In this document: positions 25,805 to 38,039 of the stretch, piece by piece
Position numbering within the stretch: position 1 is the stretch's first letter
How the letters are laid out: each line of letters starts with the position of its first letter
Assembly: GCF_001632365.1 (NCBI RefSeq)
Contig: NW_024468510.1
Span: 126,310-190,309, forward strand
Direction: 5' to 3'
DNA from: Laetiporus sulphureus 93-53
Taxonomy: Eukaryota; Basidiomycota; Agaricomycetes; Polyporales; Laetiporaceae
Length of the DNA: 64,000 nt
Position numbers and translations under genes: made by a program
The notes under the pieces: generated by a model
Database searches by the model: none
What the model saw: only the letters and a program-made list of their open reading frames with translations
What the model was told of the DNA's origin: nothing

Positions 25805-26293
25805 ATGGTGATGGAAGGAAAATCAAAGGAATGTACTTGTTCGGATACCGATAGCTGTAAAATGTATACCGATTGAGTTCAAATCATAACCGCTACAGCG
25901 TCTCACAGCGTGCGCGTCTGTGCGCGTGCCTTCGGGGGTCGGTCACAAGGGCGCGTCGCCCAGCGTATGTTGATGCGGAGAATCGCTTCAGATCATTTCG
26001 CGTGCAACTTCAACTTGTCTCTGTTGACTGAGTGCCACAGAGAATCATCAGGACAACCCGCCTCATCAATCCTTACGGCACTTGCGCAAATATTGCAGTA
26101 GCAGTCTAATTCTATTCAAAGCTGAGAGTCACGGCCAGATGAGGTTCGGTCCTCGAAATGCGTACTACTTGCGTATATCCGAACATACCGTGCTCCCGCT
26201 CTACGTATGCACTGGCAACGTACGCAGCACGCTTCTGTGGAACACTGACCGGATTCTCGATAGCTTTATCTGGATGAGCGACACATAGATTGG
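25805..26293. other. Intergenic region, about 0.5 kb
   Basis: Lies between two plus-strand genes; 3' UTR then promoter. No supported gene, RNA or repeat seen. Confidence 0.35.
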
Positions 26294-27755
26294 ATGTCCG
26301 AACGAGTGCTCCAACATGTCCTGGAGGATCTGCGTCCTCGGTTCGTTCTAGTTGCGCGCACGATTTCCTATGCAAGGCAGACTGACATGATCATTCGATT
26401 TTGCAGCATCCTTCCAAAGCTGAAAGAAGAGACAGACACACGGCCGCGATCTGGAGGTCCACCGAATGTGAAGAGAGGCACTGTAGACGTGCATCGAGGC
26501 GGTAGGCGGTTTCATGCTGTTTTCTCTCACACATTCATCGATCATCGTCTGCAGATGTGTATCAATTTGGCTACTTCTTCAGGGAGACTGACCCTCACTC
26601 AGTCCTCATCAAGGTGGATGAGATTGTTCTATGCTGGACAACGGCTGAATTAAATCCACTTATGGACAGACACGATACTTCGTGCCAGGACCTGATCGAC
26701 CCAGCAAAGCTACGCTACCGGAGGCAGCTTCTCCATCTCCACAAAAGGGAAAGAAGCGAGTGTCGAGGAAGAAAGGCGTGAACCCTACCGTTGCGAAAAA
26801 GCAAAAGATCAAAGGCAAGCAACGAGCCAGAGACTCCGACGAGGATGAAGCAATCTCGATCTCCAGTGACGAGGATGCGCAGGATTCAGACGTTGAGGTA
26901 TTAAGCACCCCAGCAGGTACTCGGCGGAGATCTGCGAGGAACAGAAAGGTCATCGCTGGTGGTTATAGGGAGGAAGACGAAGACGACGATGTAGTCCTTC
27001 AGGATCAAGACGTAGAAATGGCTGCTGACAGGAGCACGGCTAAGAAAACGACATCATCAGGCGGCTCACCAAATCCGCTTCAAGCCCTTGCGGATGCCGA
27101 CCTCATAACCATGGATGAATCGCAGACCGAAGGTGTCTCAAGAATCTCCATCAAACACGAAGACACGGAGCCCGTTCTCACAGGCATGGACCTCGCGGAG
27201 GAAGTAGCTCAAGCTCAAGAGATCTTAGACTCTACGTCGAATGCAGGATCACCCGCAGAGCCAGACTTAGCTGAAGAAGAAGAGGAGGATAGAAAAAAGC
27301 TCCTCCTTCGGCTGAAGTACAATGGCTTCAACATCCACGGCAAGTGTCTCTGCGTGATCGTGGAGCCGTATCCACCTCTACGCTCAGGAACAAAGGTTCC
27401 TGTGCCAGCTCCCATATTCAGCGGCGGGGCAAGGGCATCAAGCATCGCACCTCCCGGTTTCGCTCCAAGCGAAGGTGTGGGTCAGAGAGCACGCACGCCG
27501 CTCTTTTTACCTGAATACGACAGGGAGAGGAGTGTCACGCCTGCCCCCCTTCAAAGACAGAGAACGCTGCCACCTGTCCCGCTGTTCAACGAGCCCGCTC
27601 TGCACGAAGACAGTGACAGTGATGACGGCAGCATAATGCAGTTTAGTCAGATATTGAGATCTGTCGGTCGACATCAGGGAGGAGCCATAGAAGACGATGA
27701 TGAGATCGAAGGGGCAGTCTTGTTCGGGGATGCAGACGAAACCAGAGAGTTGTAA
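26294..27755 (+). CDS. Unrecognised acidic, probably nuclear protein
   Basis: I do not recognise this gene. Four exons join cleanly: MSERVLQHVLEDLRPR, then ILPKLKEETDTRPRSG...VDVHRG, then DVYQFGYFFRETDPHSVLIK, then a long last exon from about 26670. The N-terminal 90 residues look folded (GDVYQFGYFFRETDPHSVLI). After this come a basic lysine-rich stretch (about 26745-26825) that could be a nuclear signal, several Asp/Glu/Ser runs that resemble CK2 or SUMO-interaction sites (ISISSDEDAQDSDVEVL, about 26850-26900), and a short hydrophobic segment (KLLLRLKYNGFNIHGKCLCV, about 27298-27357). The rest is low complexity. About 415 aa. A chromatin or nuclear body role is only a guess from composition. 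Confidence 0.7.
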
Positions 27756-27808
27756 CGTTACCGAAGTATGCAAGAACTCGTATAGGACCTAAGACGACTA
27801 TAGATACA

Positions 27809-30374
27809 TTATGCGCGACCAATCTCTCGTAAGATTTCCACCTTCCTCGTCACTGAGACCTGCCTGAAGCCCGCATTCACCATCTCGAACGTTCCATTGC
27901 CTCCTGACAACGCGCGTAGCCGATCGGAATAGTCTAGCATCCGACTTAGGGGTGCCAAAGCGAAGATCGAACGTTTGTACTGTGCGGACGAAGAGTCATT
28001 TTCTGGTGTGTTCGCAGAGGATGGAGAAAGCTCTTTCGGTGGGACGTAGACACCGTCTTCAGAGTAGGGCTCCATCTCCTCCTCTGCATCTATCGCGCTG
28101 CCCGAACCTGTCGCCAAGTCGAGCACCTCGCCGCCGTGCTCGGTGAGATCCTTCGCCACTTTGCCGACGGACTCTTCGTTGATGGTGATCTTCAGGCGAA
28201 TATACGGCTCCATCAGCGGTCCCATCCCCGCATTTCGAATGCATTCTCTCAGCAGGGATGCAGCAGCTCCCGCAAGGACAGAGGATGGAGCAGCTTCCTG
28301 AGGGTAGCGGTAACTCTTCACCTGAATATGGAGATGTGACAATGCTAGAGACGTATGTGGCGAGTTTGACAAAGCGTTGGAGATTCCGCTGGCTATGTTT
28401 GCGGCAGGGTCCTTTTGATCAGCGTAAGCCTCAAGCGAAAGCAAGGGCTTGCCATTCGCATCGATGACCTTGTTTCCGTCCCAGAGTGGGTCGCCCTGTT
28501 CGTAATCTTCAAGAGGCTTCACAGCGAAGTCGATGGTCACCGGGATCGACTTTCCTGCGATTTCGGTAGTCCATGTGTTGTCCAAAGGAGTTGCGTGGCC
28601 GGAGCCAAGCGCCTCGCGATAGCTCACACGACGCTTGCCAGTCTCGAATTGTGCATTCCACTCGTCTCTGAGGCGGCTCTCAACGATTTCAAGATGAAGA
28701 GAGCCCAGACCATGGACCAGAATTTGCCCCTCTTGCGTTTCAACACGTACGGACGGATCTGTGCGCGCAAGCGATTCCAGCGCATTTTGAAGAGGCCCCA
28801 GATCCGAATGCGACTGAGGTATTACAGATGCTGACATGACAGCAGGCGGCGGTATAATGTCTCGCAGCGACGACGTCCCAGAGGGTTGTTGCGTCGAGAC
28901 GAGGGTATCGCCTGTCCGAGTGTATCTAAGTCCGAGTATCACACCCACATCCCCAAACGATAATGATTCAACCTCCTCCGCTTGGGAGGCATACAAGAGC
29001 AGCAACTTGGATACCTTCTCTTTTTGGTTCCGCGTGGCGTTCAGGATGGAACTCTGGCGTGTTAATGTCCCTATGAAGCATTAATGTGACATAGCGTGTA
29101 CAAAAGTCATCCTTCACACCTGAATAGACTCGAACGAAGGTCATCCAGCCTCTACGCTTGTCCCAGCTGACTTTCCATGCCAGCATCCGTAATGGCGCTT
29201 TTGCGGTCGGAACGGTGTCAACAATGTCTGCGGGGCTGGGAAACAATTCCCCAACGTAGTCCATCACGAGCTCTGTGCCGATGTGCTTGAACGCAGAACC
29301 ACATAGGATGGGAAGAATTTCGTTACGGATCGTAGCGTTACGTAGATGAGGGAGGATTGTTGATGCACCTACGTTGAGGTAGGCTGACGGGATAGATGGC
29401 AGCCCCAGCAGAGTTTCCATCAAATCTTCCGAGAACATCGACAAATTCTCCAACAAAGCGGTTCGAGCAGGCAGCAAGTGAGGAACAAGCGGGTGCGATG
29501 GGGAGAGAATGCTTGTGCGGTCTAGTTCATCAAGATTTTGCGGAAGAGGATGCCGCGTTGACTCCCCATTCTCGTCCCATGTCCATACCTCCCACTTGAC
29601 GAGATCAACAAGACCTTGCACGCCGGGTTCGGCTCGAGAATAGTCTTCCGGGTTGAATGAAGCCACTGGCAAGCTCAACACCATGGGCTTGGGATGTAGA
29701 CGATTTGCGAGTATAGACCTCACTGAATTCGAGAATGATGCTCCTGCACGATCAAGCTTATTCAGAAACATCAGCCTCGAACGTACGCCGTACCTATGGA
29801 AATGTACGAACGTGATCGTTATATGCCGTCATGACAAAGAGCATCTCCTCGAAGAACGGGTACTCACCTATCCAATTGCTTCCAAACACCCCTTGTCTGA
29901 GCCTCAACGCCTTCAACTGAATCCAATAGCACGACGGCACCATCGACGACACGACTAGCACTTTCGACTTCCATGCCAAAATCCGCGTGGCCAGGGGTAT
30001 CAATCAAATTGAACGTCCAATCTCTCCACTTCACGGGAATGCTGGCAGACTGAATCGTAATGCCTCTTTCGCGTTCTGCTGGCATGAAATCCGTAGTCGT
30101 GCTTCCGGTGTCAACTGTTCCAGCGGAGGATAAATAGGATGACTTCAAGAGTATAGACTCCGTCAAAGTGGTCTTTCCGGAATCTGACACGCGGTGAGAT
30201 GGAGTACCATACCACAGGAGAGACTATCATACCAATATGAGCTACCAGTGCCATGTTACGCAACTTAGATGGGTCATTGCCTGCTACTGTTGCGAGCTGC
30301 CGATGCGCCACATTTCGAACATGGAACCGTAGTGCAAATAAATGTCGCCGAGAAAGCAGTGAACGGACGGGCAT
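27809..30374 (-). CDS. MEF2: Mitochondrial elongation factor G2 (ribosome-releasing factor 2, MEF2/GFM2)
   Basis: GTPase that, with mitochondrial RRF, splits mitochondrial ribosomes after termination. The ATG at 30374 gives an arginine-rich, acid-free presequence of about 30 residues, as expected for mitochondrial import. The G domain follows: NMALVAHI spliced to DSGKTTLTE (G1), GITIQSASI (switch I), DTPGHADF (G3, about 30000) and NKLDRAG (G4, about 29760). Downstream are domain II (about 29000-29350), the elongation factor domain IV region ([16 protein letters not shown], about 28620) and the C-terminal domain ([21 protein letters not shown], about 27900). Overall this fits the MEF2 branch rather than MEF1. 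A longer reading frame upstream to 30452 has no ATG. Convergent with the preceding gene (53 bp between stops) and divergent from STE14 (221 bp). Confidence 0.9.
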
Positions 30375-30595
30375 CACCCTTCGCCCAAGAAACACAGAGT
30401 GCTTGAGGTCAGTCTGCGAGCTCCGTTTGCAAAGGCGACGCGAGGCAAACACGGTTGAAAGGTCGAGGCGAGGCTGAGCAATTCATGGAGAAGTTGAAGT
30501 TGACCGCGACGTCTGCGTCCACAGCGTCAAACAAACGTGGCCACACAGCTCTTTTCCCAATATGTCTTGTTCCATGCGCCATCCATCCAACTTCT

Positions 30596-31603
30596 ATGCA
30601 GCCAGGGGACGTAGACAGCTTCGAAGACCGTCTTCGCCAGCGTGCACAGTCTCGCGCGCATGCTCTTGACACCGTGCCGACGGATGCGGCACTCAAGCCA
30701 CGCGGACGCATAGCAAATACGCCCCTTGCTACATCGACAGTTTCCTTCTTGCTTGGAAACGTCTTCGCGCTCGGCGCGTTGACATGCATCGTCGGTGGCT
30801 TCAGTCGGTTCTGGTGGTCGACCTATCAGCTGGGCTTCTTTCTTGCTGCATGGTCAGCATTCCATTGGGGTGAATTTGCCGTGACCGCGGGATGGAATAA
30901 AGATAAATGTAGTATCGACTGTAAGGAAATCATCCCATATATGCTTGCATGCCATTTTATGCGACATCCCAGCTTTTTTGCTTGAGAACGGCATACAGTA
31001 TCATATGGCACATGGTTTCGCCATCTTTGAATATCTCATAACACTCTACTTCCGGCCTACGTGGAAAAAACATGCCTACGTCTCGGCTCTCGGTTAGTAC
31101 CTTTGCGTGGTCATCCTTTCGCCTCCTTGAATGTCATCCCCTACCAGGGGTCATATTGGCAGTAGTGGGTCAGATGCTCAGGTCTGCCGCGATGATTCAC
31201 GCTGGGTCAAGCTTCTCCCACATCGTCGCCCTGCGGAAAGTTGACACGCATATTTTGGTCACCGATGGTGTATATCGGTAAGTAAGGATTGCTGATGTCT
31301 ACGGCTCACTGAACGTTCACACGGTCGACAGGTGGTTCCGCCACCCATCATACGCGGGGTTCTTCTATTGGGCTCTCGGCACACAGCTCGTCCTACAAAA
31401 CCCCATCACCTTTATTGGTTTTGCAATTGTACTGTGGAGATTCTTTGACCATCGCATTCGAGGTGCGTTGAACGCTCTCATTTTGCCAGCATTGTTTTCT
31501 TAAAATGCCGTCAGCGGAAGAGGGCTACCTCATACGCTTCTTCGGCAGAGACTATATCGAATATCGGAAGAGGGTCGGAACCAGAATACCGTTTATTCCA
31601 TGA
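30596..31603 (+). CDS. STE14: Protein-S-isoprenylcysteine O-methyltransferase (ICMT)
   Basis: ER membrane enzyme that methylates the C-terminal prenylcysteine of CAAX proteins such as Ras, Rho and mating pheromones. Pheromone processing makes it important for basidiomycete mating. The ATG at 30596 opens a cytosolic region of about 40 residues. Membrane segments follow: STVSFLLGNVFALGALTCIVGGF, YQLGFFLAAWSAFHWGEF, then FAIFEYLITLYF and VILAVVGQMLRSAAMIHAG. The catalytic C-terminal part is clear: VTDGVYRWFRHPSYAGFFYW (the RHPSY motif, about 31265-31370) and EEGYLIRFFGRDYIEYRKRV near the stop. About 5 short introns. The length of about 240-280 aa fits the family. Confidence 0.93.
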
Positions 31604-31765
31604 CGCACCTATTGCACTAGTATCAGCACCTTATGTCTCGCTAATTCGGATCGTAGTATCTGCAAGGACATGACGCAACCATATTGGTCATAGTGAATAA
31701 CAGACACATGCGAGTTTAGAGCAGCAAAGAGACAATATAAACAGTCACATAGGAGAAGAGAATCA

Positions 31766-32495
31766 TCAATCCTGCTTCAAAATGGTTCCCTTCTCTGAAA
31801 CGTAGATACCGTCCAAGAACTTGCGGATATCCTTGTTCCGTACGCGGCACAAACCCTGAATGGATGCCGCTGGTGCAACGCGTGTCAGAAAACAAGCACA
31901 CTGCAGCACCCTTTGAGATCACACCTGACTGCGAGACGTTCTGAACGTCATTGCCCTCCAAGATCAGCTCGTCCTTTTGCGCTTTTGACTCTGAGACCGT
32001 AACACCCTCCAGCATGTTGACATGTCGCACAATCTTGACGCAGACATTAGTTTTCCAATGTAGAGTCAAAGCTCTGCATCATACCTTCTCGCCCAAGAAG
32101 TTACGAATCTCCAGTGCTGCTCCGGTATCCTGTATGATGCAGTTGATAGGGAAGTGGGCATACACAGCGCGCATCTTGTATTGGAAACCCTGTAGCAAAT
32201 GAACCTCGTCAAGTTCGCGAACCGTTCATTTGCCACAGAAACATGCCTTCGTGACGCCAATGATCATGTTATTAATAAGACTTTTGATCGTCCGTAGGCA
32301 AGCGACATGTTTCCTGGCACCTTGCCACACGGCGAAGGTGACCTTGCCCTTCAGCAGCCGAATATCCATGTCGATGTGCCGGACATTCTTCGTCAGCACA
32401 CCACGGGGGCCCTTCACCGTGATGAGGCGAGACCTGATGTTCACTTCAACACCCTCTGGGATGTCGAGCTCTTCTGTCTTGATGACGTCTCTCAT
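31766..32495 (-). CDS. RPL9: 60S ribosomal protein L9 (uL6)
   Basis: Structural protein of the large cytosolic ribosomal subunit. Exon 1 (32495 down to about 32247) encodes [15 protein letters not shown] through [23 protein letters not shown]. Exon 2 carries [20 protein letters not shown]...EIRNFLGEK. Exon 3 carries [16 protein letters not shown]...NDVQNVSQS. Exon 4 carries [27 protein letters not shown] and ends with ILKQD at 31768. All four exons join at GT-AG sites and give the full family length (about 190 aa). Convergent with STE14, 162 bp between stops. As in many ribosomal protein genes, the 5' UTR may carry an intron upstream of the ATG. Confidence 0.95.
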
Positions 32496-33121
32496 CTACG
32501 ATAAGGCTGGTCAGCATGTGAGCTTGTGCATCCACTATGACTACAAGGAATCCATCTCCTTCTCGCCAGATTTTGACTTCACGCAACACTCCAGCCTACA
32601 CCAGCGAGCAAAATATCATCCTTGTATCAATGCGTACGCAACTCACCGTTGAGTCTTGAGGAATGCAGGGCCGTAATCCGTTGAGCTCGAGCGTTAGCAG
32701 ACCTTGCAAGGCACTGTGCCTTTCCGGGAAGTTAGACGCCGGTAGACTGGGCAAGGGTCTGTGTTTTGCGTTTGTGGCAAGCGCCGCCGCGGCGTTCGGC
32801 ACATTAGAGCGGAGTTGTAAAGTATCTCATTGCCCCACTCAACGCGCAATCGAACGCTGACAAGGCTTTACCATCGACCACCACCTTCCGTGCGCGCACC
32901 TCTGTGCATCCGTACATACCATCCCGAGTGTCCTTGTATTGGCAGCGAGCCGTGTGAGGCATTCTGAGAAAGCATTTGCTCTACAACGTCTGGCCATTTT
33001 TGCCCTCGAACAAGCAGTCACCAATCGTACCACCGAGTCCTCACGTTTCGGCCTCCCCATTGAGATTGCACATCGCAGCGCACCAAGTCCTACGCTCCTG
33101 GTTTCTCTAAGCTGCCGTGCT
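32496..33121. other. Divergent promoter region, RPL9 / PCF11
   Basis: About 626 bp between two start codons that point away from each other. The RPL9 side could hold a spliced 5' leader. Small open frames on both strands show no signature. Confidence 0.4.
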
Positions 33122-35669
33122 ATGTCGCTTTACCCACCTCCTCAGAGTCAGCCCTTTGGCCAAATGCCTTACCCTGCGCCAGGGTACGGCCAGCCTATGG
33201 CCGCTTACAGCTATCCTCCTCCTGTGCAACCGGTCTATCATGTCGACCCCAACATTTTCCGTCGGGATTACATGGCCCGTTTGGCTGAGCTCACGATTAA
33301 CTCTAGACCCATAATCCAGAATTTGTCGATGATTGCGCAGGACTATTCTCGTTTCGCGGATATCGTGGTTCAGTGCATCGAGACGCATATACGTAGGGTG
33401 AGTCCTCATGTTCTCCGTACCGCCATGATGGCGCAGGATAAGCGAGGCTTCTCTCGCTTATCGTCAATTGATGGGCAAGAAGTATTCTACAGTAGTACAT
33501 TCGCCATGTATGTAGTCAGAGTAGTAGTAGCCAGCTTGAGCAAAGAGACTCAGCTTGTCAAGCTTACAATACTCTGAGAACTCTGCTCCCGCGCTTGGGC
33601 TGCACTACGAGTTGTCTGCCTCCGTTTCTTCGCCTTTCTTCTTGTCATCCCATGGAATGCTTACTAATGATCTCTTCCCGTTATGGAAACTATCCGTTAG
33701 GTCCTTCCGTCCATGAAGTTGCCCGCGTTCTACCTGCTCGATGCCATCTCCAAGAATGTCTATGAGCCCTATGCACGCCACTTCACTCCCATCGTCGTCA
33801 AGCTCTTCCTTGATACCTATGAGCAAGTTGATCAGACTACTCGCAGCAAGATGGAAGAGATGCTACTGACGTGGCGCACTGGTGCGCCAAATGGGCGGGA
33901 GTTGTTTGGTGTCGTTCCGCAGGTTGCCATTGAACGTCAAATATGGGGTGGGGAATCCACGCAGAATGCTGTGAGTCCTCCTTTCTTTTGTTCTGGTTAT
34001 TGCGATCATTCATCATGTGAATTCAAGTCTACAAATCGGCATTTTCAAGGCGTAGCCTCGATTTCAACCGCACAAGTATTAAGTGAATTGGAGTTTGTCC
34101 TCAATCAGAAGGAGCGCGCGACTCAGTCAAATCCCTATGACAAGGTCGCGCAGAACCACGTGGTTATATTGCAGCAGGTAAGTCTGTTTTTCTCGGTTGG
34201 CTTGTCAGTATATTCATCTGCATCAGCTTCGCAAACTCGTGCAAGCAGGGGTATCACAAGATGAGCTCGGTCAGATTCTGAACCAGTTGCGTACGTTGGC
34301 ACAGCCAACGACTGCCCCTACTCCCCAGCTCCCTCCCGCTCCGTCTCCGCAGGTATACGCTGCTCAGCCGTCATATCCAGCGTCAATCCCAGCGCCTCAG
34401 ATGCCCAGTTTTCCACCTGCTATCGAGCAAGCACCATATCAGCAGCAGACGTCGTATGCTGGGTCGACGTATGGATTTCCGAAGGCTGAACCGGTCGATC
34501 TCCAGAGTATGCTAGCGCCTCAGCCATCGCGTGTTCCTCCTCCTACTTCTACATCTGTCCCTGCTCCGACTGGTACTCCTGTGAATAACATTGCGAGTCT
34601 CTACAATGCGCTTCTGAAGGCCGGCGTAGTATCAGCGACCGGTACGCCCACGGGCGCGGGCGCAACAGCTAAGAGTGAGGAGAAGTCGCTGTCGTCCGAT
34701 CCTATAAAAGATGCTGCCAGAGAGTACCGCAAGGCGGTCTTCTCACATAAGATCAAGCTGACAAGCGCGGGTATTTCCAAGTACGTTTTTTCCACCATAG
34801 ATAATATAGGGTCGCTGACGTCGGTATGGAGTAGACGTCGTTCGCATATTGTGCAGTTGCTATATCAGCGATTGCCTGTACAGTGTAAGCAATGTGGGAT
34901 TCGCTTCCCAGATGGAACGGAGGGCAAGAAGAAGATGGAAGATCACCTTGACATGCACTTTAGGCAGAATAGGAGAGCGAGTCAGGCAGTGGGTCGCGGT
35001 CACAGTCGAAGCTGGTTCGTCAGTGTTGAGGTACGTTATATGTCGTCTGTTTCGATCACGATGCTGATGACGTTGTATATAGGATTGGATACATGACGGT
35101 GCGATTGATATAAAGGGCAAGTCTCGTGCCGGCGGTCGTACTTCGAGTAACAGTGCTGCAGCGGCCGCAGAGGTGGCCAAACGTGAGGCTGAGCTGCGGG
35201 CCCTTTTCGTTGTCGTGCCGCCTGGTGATGAGGCGAAATCGATCTTCTGTCCTATTTGTAAGGAGCTTCTGAAGTCAGAATTCCTGGAAGACGACGAAGA
35301 GTGGGTGTGGCGAAACGCTGTCAAGCGAGATGACAAGGTTCGTTGCAGATATTCCTCATCGTAGTGCAACGCACTAACCTATGGTTCGATATGCAGATCT
35401 ATCATGCGACCTGTCATGCAGAGGCGACTGCGAATAAGTCTACGCTCGCTATACGCTTGCGGAATGAAGTGTCGAGGAGTCGTAGTCGTTCTCATACGCC
35501 TGAGAAGAGTGTGCGATCACCGCCGCTGCTGCCTCTCCCTTTAAACGGGGAGGCAAAGAAGTCGGTATCTCCTCCGCCCACGGGGACGAAACGTAAGGCT
35601 GAGGCTGAGGATGCAACTCCTGCAGAAGGTAAGGGAGACACGCCGCCGACAAAAAAGCTGGCGGTATAG
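33122..35669 (+). CDS. PCF11: mRNA 3'-end cleavage factor subunit Pcf11
   Basis: Subunit of cleavage factor IA. It binds the Ser2-phosphorylated RNA polymerase II C-terminal domain and couples cleavage and polyadenylation to termination. After a Pro/Tyr/Gln-rich start (MSLYPPPQSQPFGQ) comes the CID domain, split by an intron: YMARLAELTINSRPIIQNLS (about 33270) and VLPSMKLPAFYLLDAISKNV (about 33703), then LLTWRTG. A QLRKLV...ELGQILNQL helix follows, then a Pro/Ser/Gln-rich linker (about 34300-34680). The C-terminal part has two zinc-binding units, CKQCGIRFPDGTEG...HLDMHF (about 34885-34965) and FCPICKELL...YHATCHAEA (about 35246-35420), separated by a WIHDGA segment. These are the family's CLP1- and Rna14-binding neighbourhood. 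It ends with a basic tail. About 8 introns. Confidence 0.92.
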
Positions 35670-36043
35670 GCGTGATCGATTCGATACGGCGGACGTCACA
35701 GCTATAGAAGGACCTTCGTGCACATTTGCATTTTTATTGCTCATGTTATTATTTCAGCGCATCCTGCATTGTAGTGTTTGGCAGACAGACCAGTTTGGCG
35801 CATCCTACATAGTACATGCACGGTATCATTGTCTAATCATTGTCAATCCAAACGTGTTTTGTGGCCTCCTTATGGTGGTGCGTGGTGTCACGTGCTGCAG
35901 CACGATCATCTTTCGGCAGCGACTGCCGGGTTTGTGACAACGGGATGTCCGACGTCGAGCTGACATTCCTCGAGGTTCAACGTCCTCTTACCGTCATCTC
36001 GCGTTGATGCGATTCTCGAACGGGATCGGTGAGTATATGCGCC
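35670..36043. other. Intergenic region PCF11 to SWT1-like gene
   Basis: About 374 bp. Alternative ATGs for the downstream gene occur at about 35947 and 36007; each could open a first exon spliced into it. Nothing else seen. Confidence 0.35.
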
Positions 36044-37598
36044 ATGTCCGTTGTGAGCAATGTTCTACAGGTTCAGCCGACGTGTGGCGGTTGGCAATCG
36101 GCCGCCACTCCTGTTTCTCAGGCTCCAGTTGGGCATCATGTTTCCTGTACGTACGTTTTAACCATCAATGGAATGACATTTTAAGGGATCACATCTCTCT
36201 ATTAGTATCATCTAGCAATGATGTACTGTCCTCGAGCAGCGATGCAACGCTGCAGAGGATTTATGAAGCCGCTAATGAGGACGTTGAGATGGAGGTACGA
36301 GCGTGGTCAATCACCGATCCACCATGTCGCAGTGGCACTCATGCCGATCCCCGTCTCGTCTCACTTGACGTGCAGGATGCGTTTCTCATACAAAGGCTGT
36401 TCTTGGTACTCGATACAAATGTGCTGATCGACTACATCGACATCGTGCGGCGCTTCGATGAGGACGTCGAGGCCCTCCAGCTGCCGCTGACGATCATCAT
36501 TCCCAGCGTGATGCTCTCCGAACTGGACGGGTGCGTGTGCTCTGCGCTTTATCAGCCTTGGGAGAGTTGACTGAGATGGTGTGCTACTGATGCGCAGTCT
36601 GAAGAAGCGCACTTCGGTGGGCTGGTTCGCGAGTCGTGCATCGGCGTGGATCCTTAACCGGATGAAGGAGCGCAAGACGGTCAAGGTGCAGGCGCGCAAG
36701 GAGACGATGCACACTGAGATCGGCCCTGAGGATGAGCATCGCCGGAACGACATGCTCATCCGCGACTGCTGTTTGTATTTCCAGACCAAGGGACACGTTG
36801 TGCTCCTCAGCGGCGACGTCAATCTGTGCAATTCCTGTGAAGCATGGGGTGCGCCGTTCAGTCACTTACATATTACATATGGATGACTGATTGTGAGGCT
36901 GTCTCGTTCTGTTTACAGACATCCAGAATATCTGCATCACAACTGAGCTCAAGCAGAAATGGACGAGCCATGACCTCGCGCAGAGGCTCCTTGGTGGATA
37001 TGGAATCGATACTTCCAGATTCCGAGGAATCAACCATAACGCAAGCTACCGTCCCTCGGCCAAGTCTATGAAGCAGCGAATCACGGTCACGCAGACGATG
37101 GAGGTAGACGACGACAGCATGGACATAGACGACGCGCCCGTCACGGACGATCCGGAGGAATACATTCCCAGTCACGCACTGGACGCTCTCCACCAGCAGG
37201 TCATCGACCATTTCACGCTCGTGCTGAAGGACTTGGCGCTTCGCGTTCGCACAGGCGCGGGGGACGTATCGTCGCCAACCGTATCGAAGCACGCGCCTGG
37301 GCATCGGCGGAAGGAGTTCGGGGACTGGTCCGTGGGCGACTGCCTGGAGTACTTGGATAACAAGAAGCCGCTGCGGGTCACTCAGCCAACATTGTATGTT
37401 TTTCTGCTCCGACGGAATGAAGACAAAGGCTGGCGAAGGGGACAGGACTGGTCGCGCCAGGACTGGGAGAACGCGATGGGCGCCTTAAAGGACATCAGCA
37501 TAAAGTTCGAGGATGGAGCGCTGCTAGGCTCACTCGACTATCTCAAGGCAGAAACAGACCGAGTGTTCAGTACGCCGCTGCGACCCACGGGCGCCTGA
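36044..37598 (+). CDS. SWT1: SWT1-like PIN-domain RNA endonuclease
   Basis: Swt1 is a PIN-domain endoribonuclease of the perinuclear mRNP quality-control pathway. The PIN core is clear: LVLDTNVLIDYIDIVRRF (first acidic residue, about 36403-36456), IIIPSVMLSELDGL, spliced to KKRTSVGWFASRASAWI, then NDMLIRDCCLYFQ and HVVLLSGDVNLCN (about 36796-36834). These carry the conserved aspartates expected for a metal-dependent nuclease. The C-terminal part (about 37160-37560), with EFGDWSVGDCLEYLD and RRGQDWSRQDWENAMGALK, is a helical domain like that of Swt1 proteins. The N-terminal part is short and low complexity. The start is uncertain: I chose ATG 36044 (MSVVSNVLQVQPTCGGWQS) because its frame splices cleanly to VSSSNDVLSSSSDATLQ. 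Confidence 0.82.
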
Positions 37599-38039
37599 AA
37601 TCACCCCTTTGACAGGCAGACTAATGGAGCGCCTTTACAAGTAAGGAAGGCAAACGCAGGCAAGGCCAAGGGCGCTGCTGCGGACTGCACGTGCACTCTG
37701 TGGCGGAAGGGATAGAACGGGATTGGGATGACGTGCGGGCGTGGGTTGAGGGGCCTCGGTGTGCTGCGCGGTGTTCACAGGACATGGTTGGGCCGCGACG
37801 AGGTGGTGAAGCATGTACTGTTAGTGATCTGAATACATATCCGAGGAGCAGGGCGGGCGGCTACCTGCGGCTGCGCACTGCGCAGGATCTTGAATGCTAT
37901 AAAAGGCAACGGGTGGCGCGACACCTTGGCAGTAAGATTTGGAATTGGCCGAGAGCGGGACGATAGCAGTCTGCACTGCAATATCTAGAATAGCACGCCC
38001 ACCTTCCTTTCCCCCTCCCCCTCCCCCCCCATACACGCC
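37599..38039. other. Intergenic region with a pyrimidine-rich leader before the GT32 gene
   Basis: About 440 bp. A C/T-only tract with long C runs lies at about 38003-38030, just before the downstream ATG. Such pyrimidine tracts are common in strong fungal promoters. No other gene seen. Confidence 0.45.
37898..37905 (+). promoter_or_regulatory. Candidate TATA box of the GT32 gene
   Basis: TATAAAAG lies 135 bp before the ATG at 38040, followed by the pyrimidine tract. Sequence and spacing fit a core promoter. Its use is inferred. Confidence 0.45.

Noticed and set aside
30375..30452. N-terminal extension of the MEF2 reading frame
   Set aside because: It begins at a GTG, not an ATG. The ATG at 30374 already gives a typical mitochondrial presequence.
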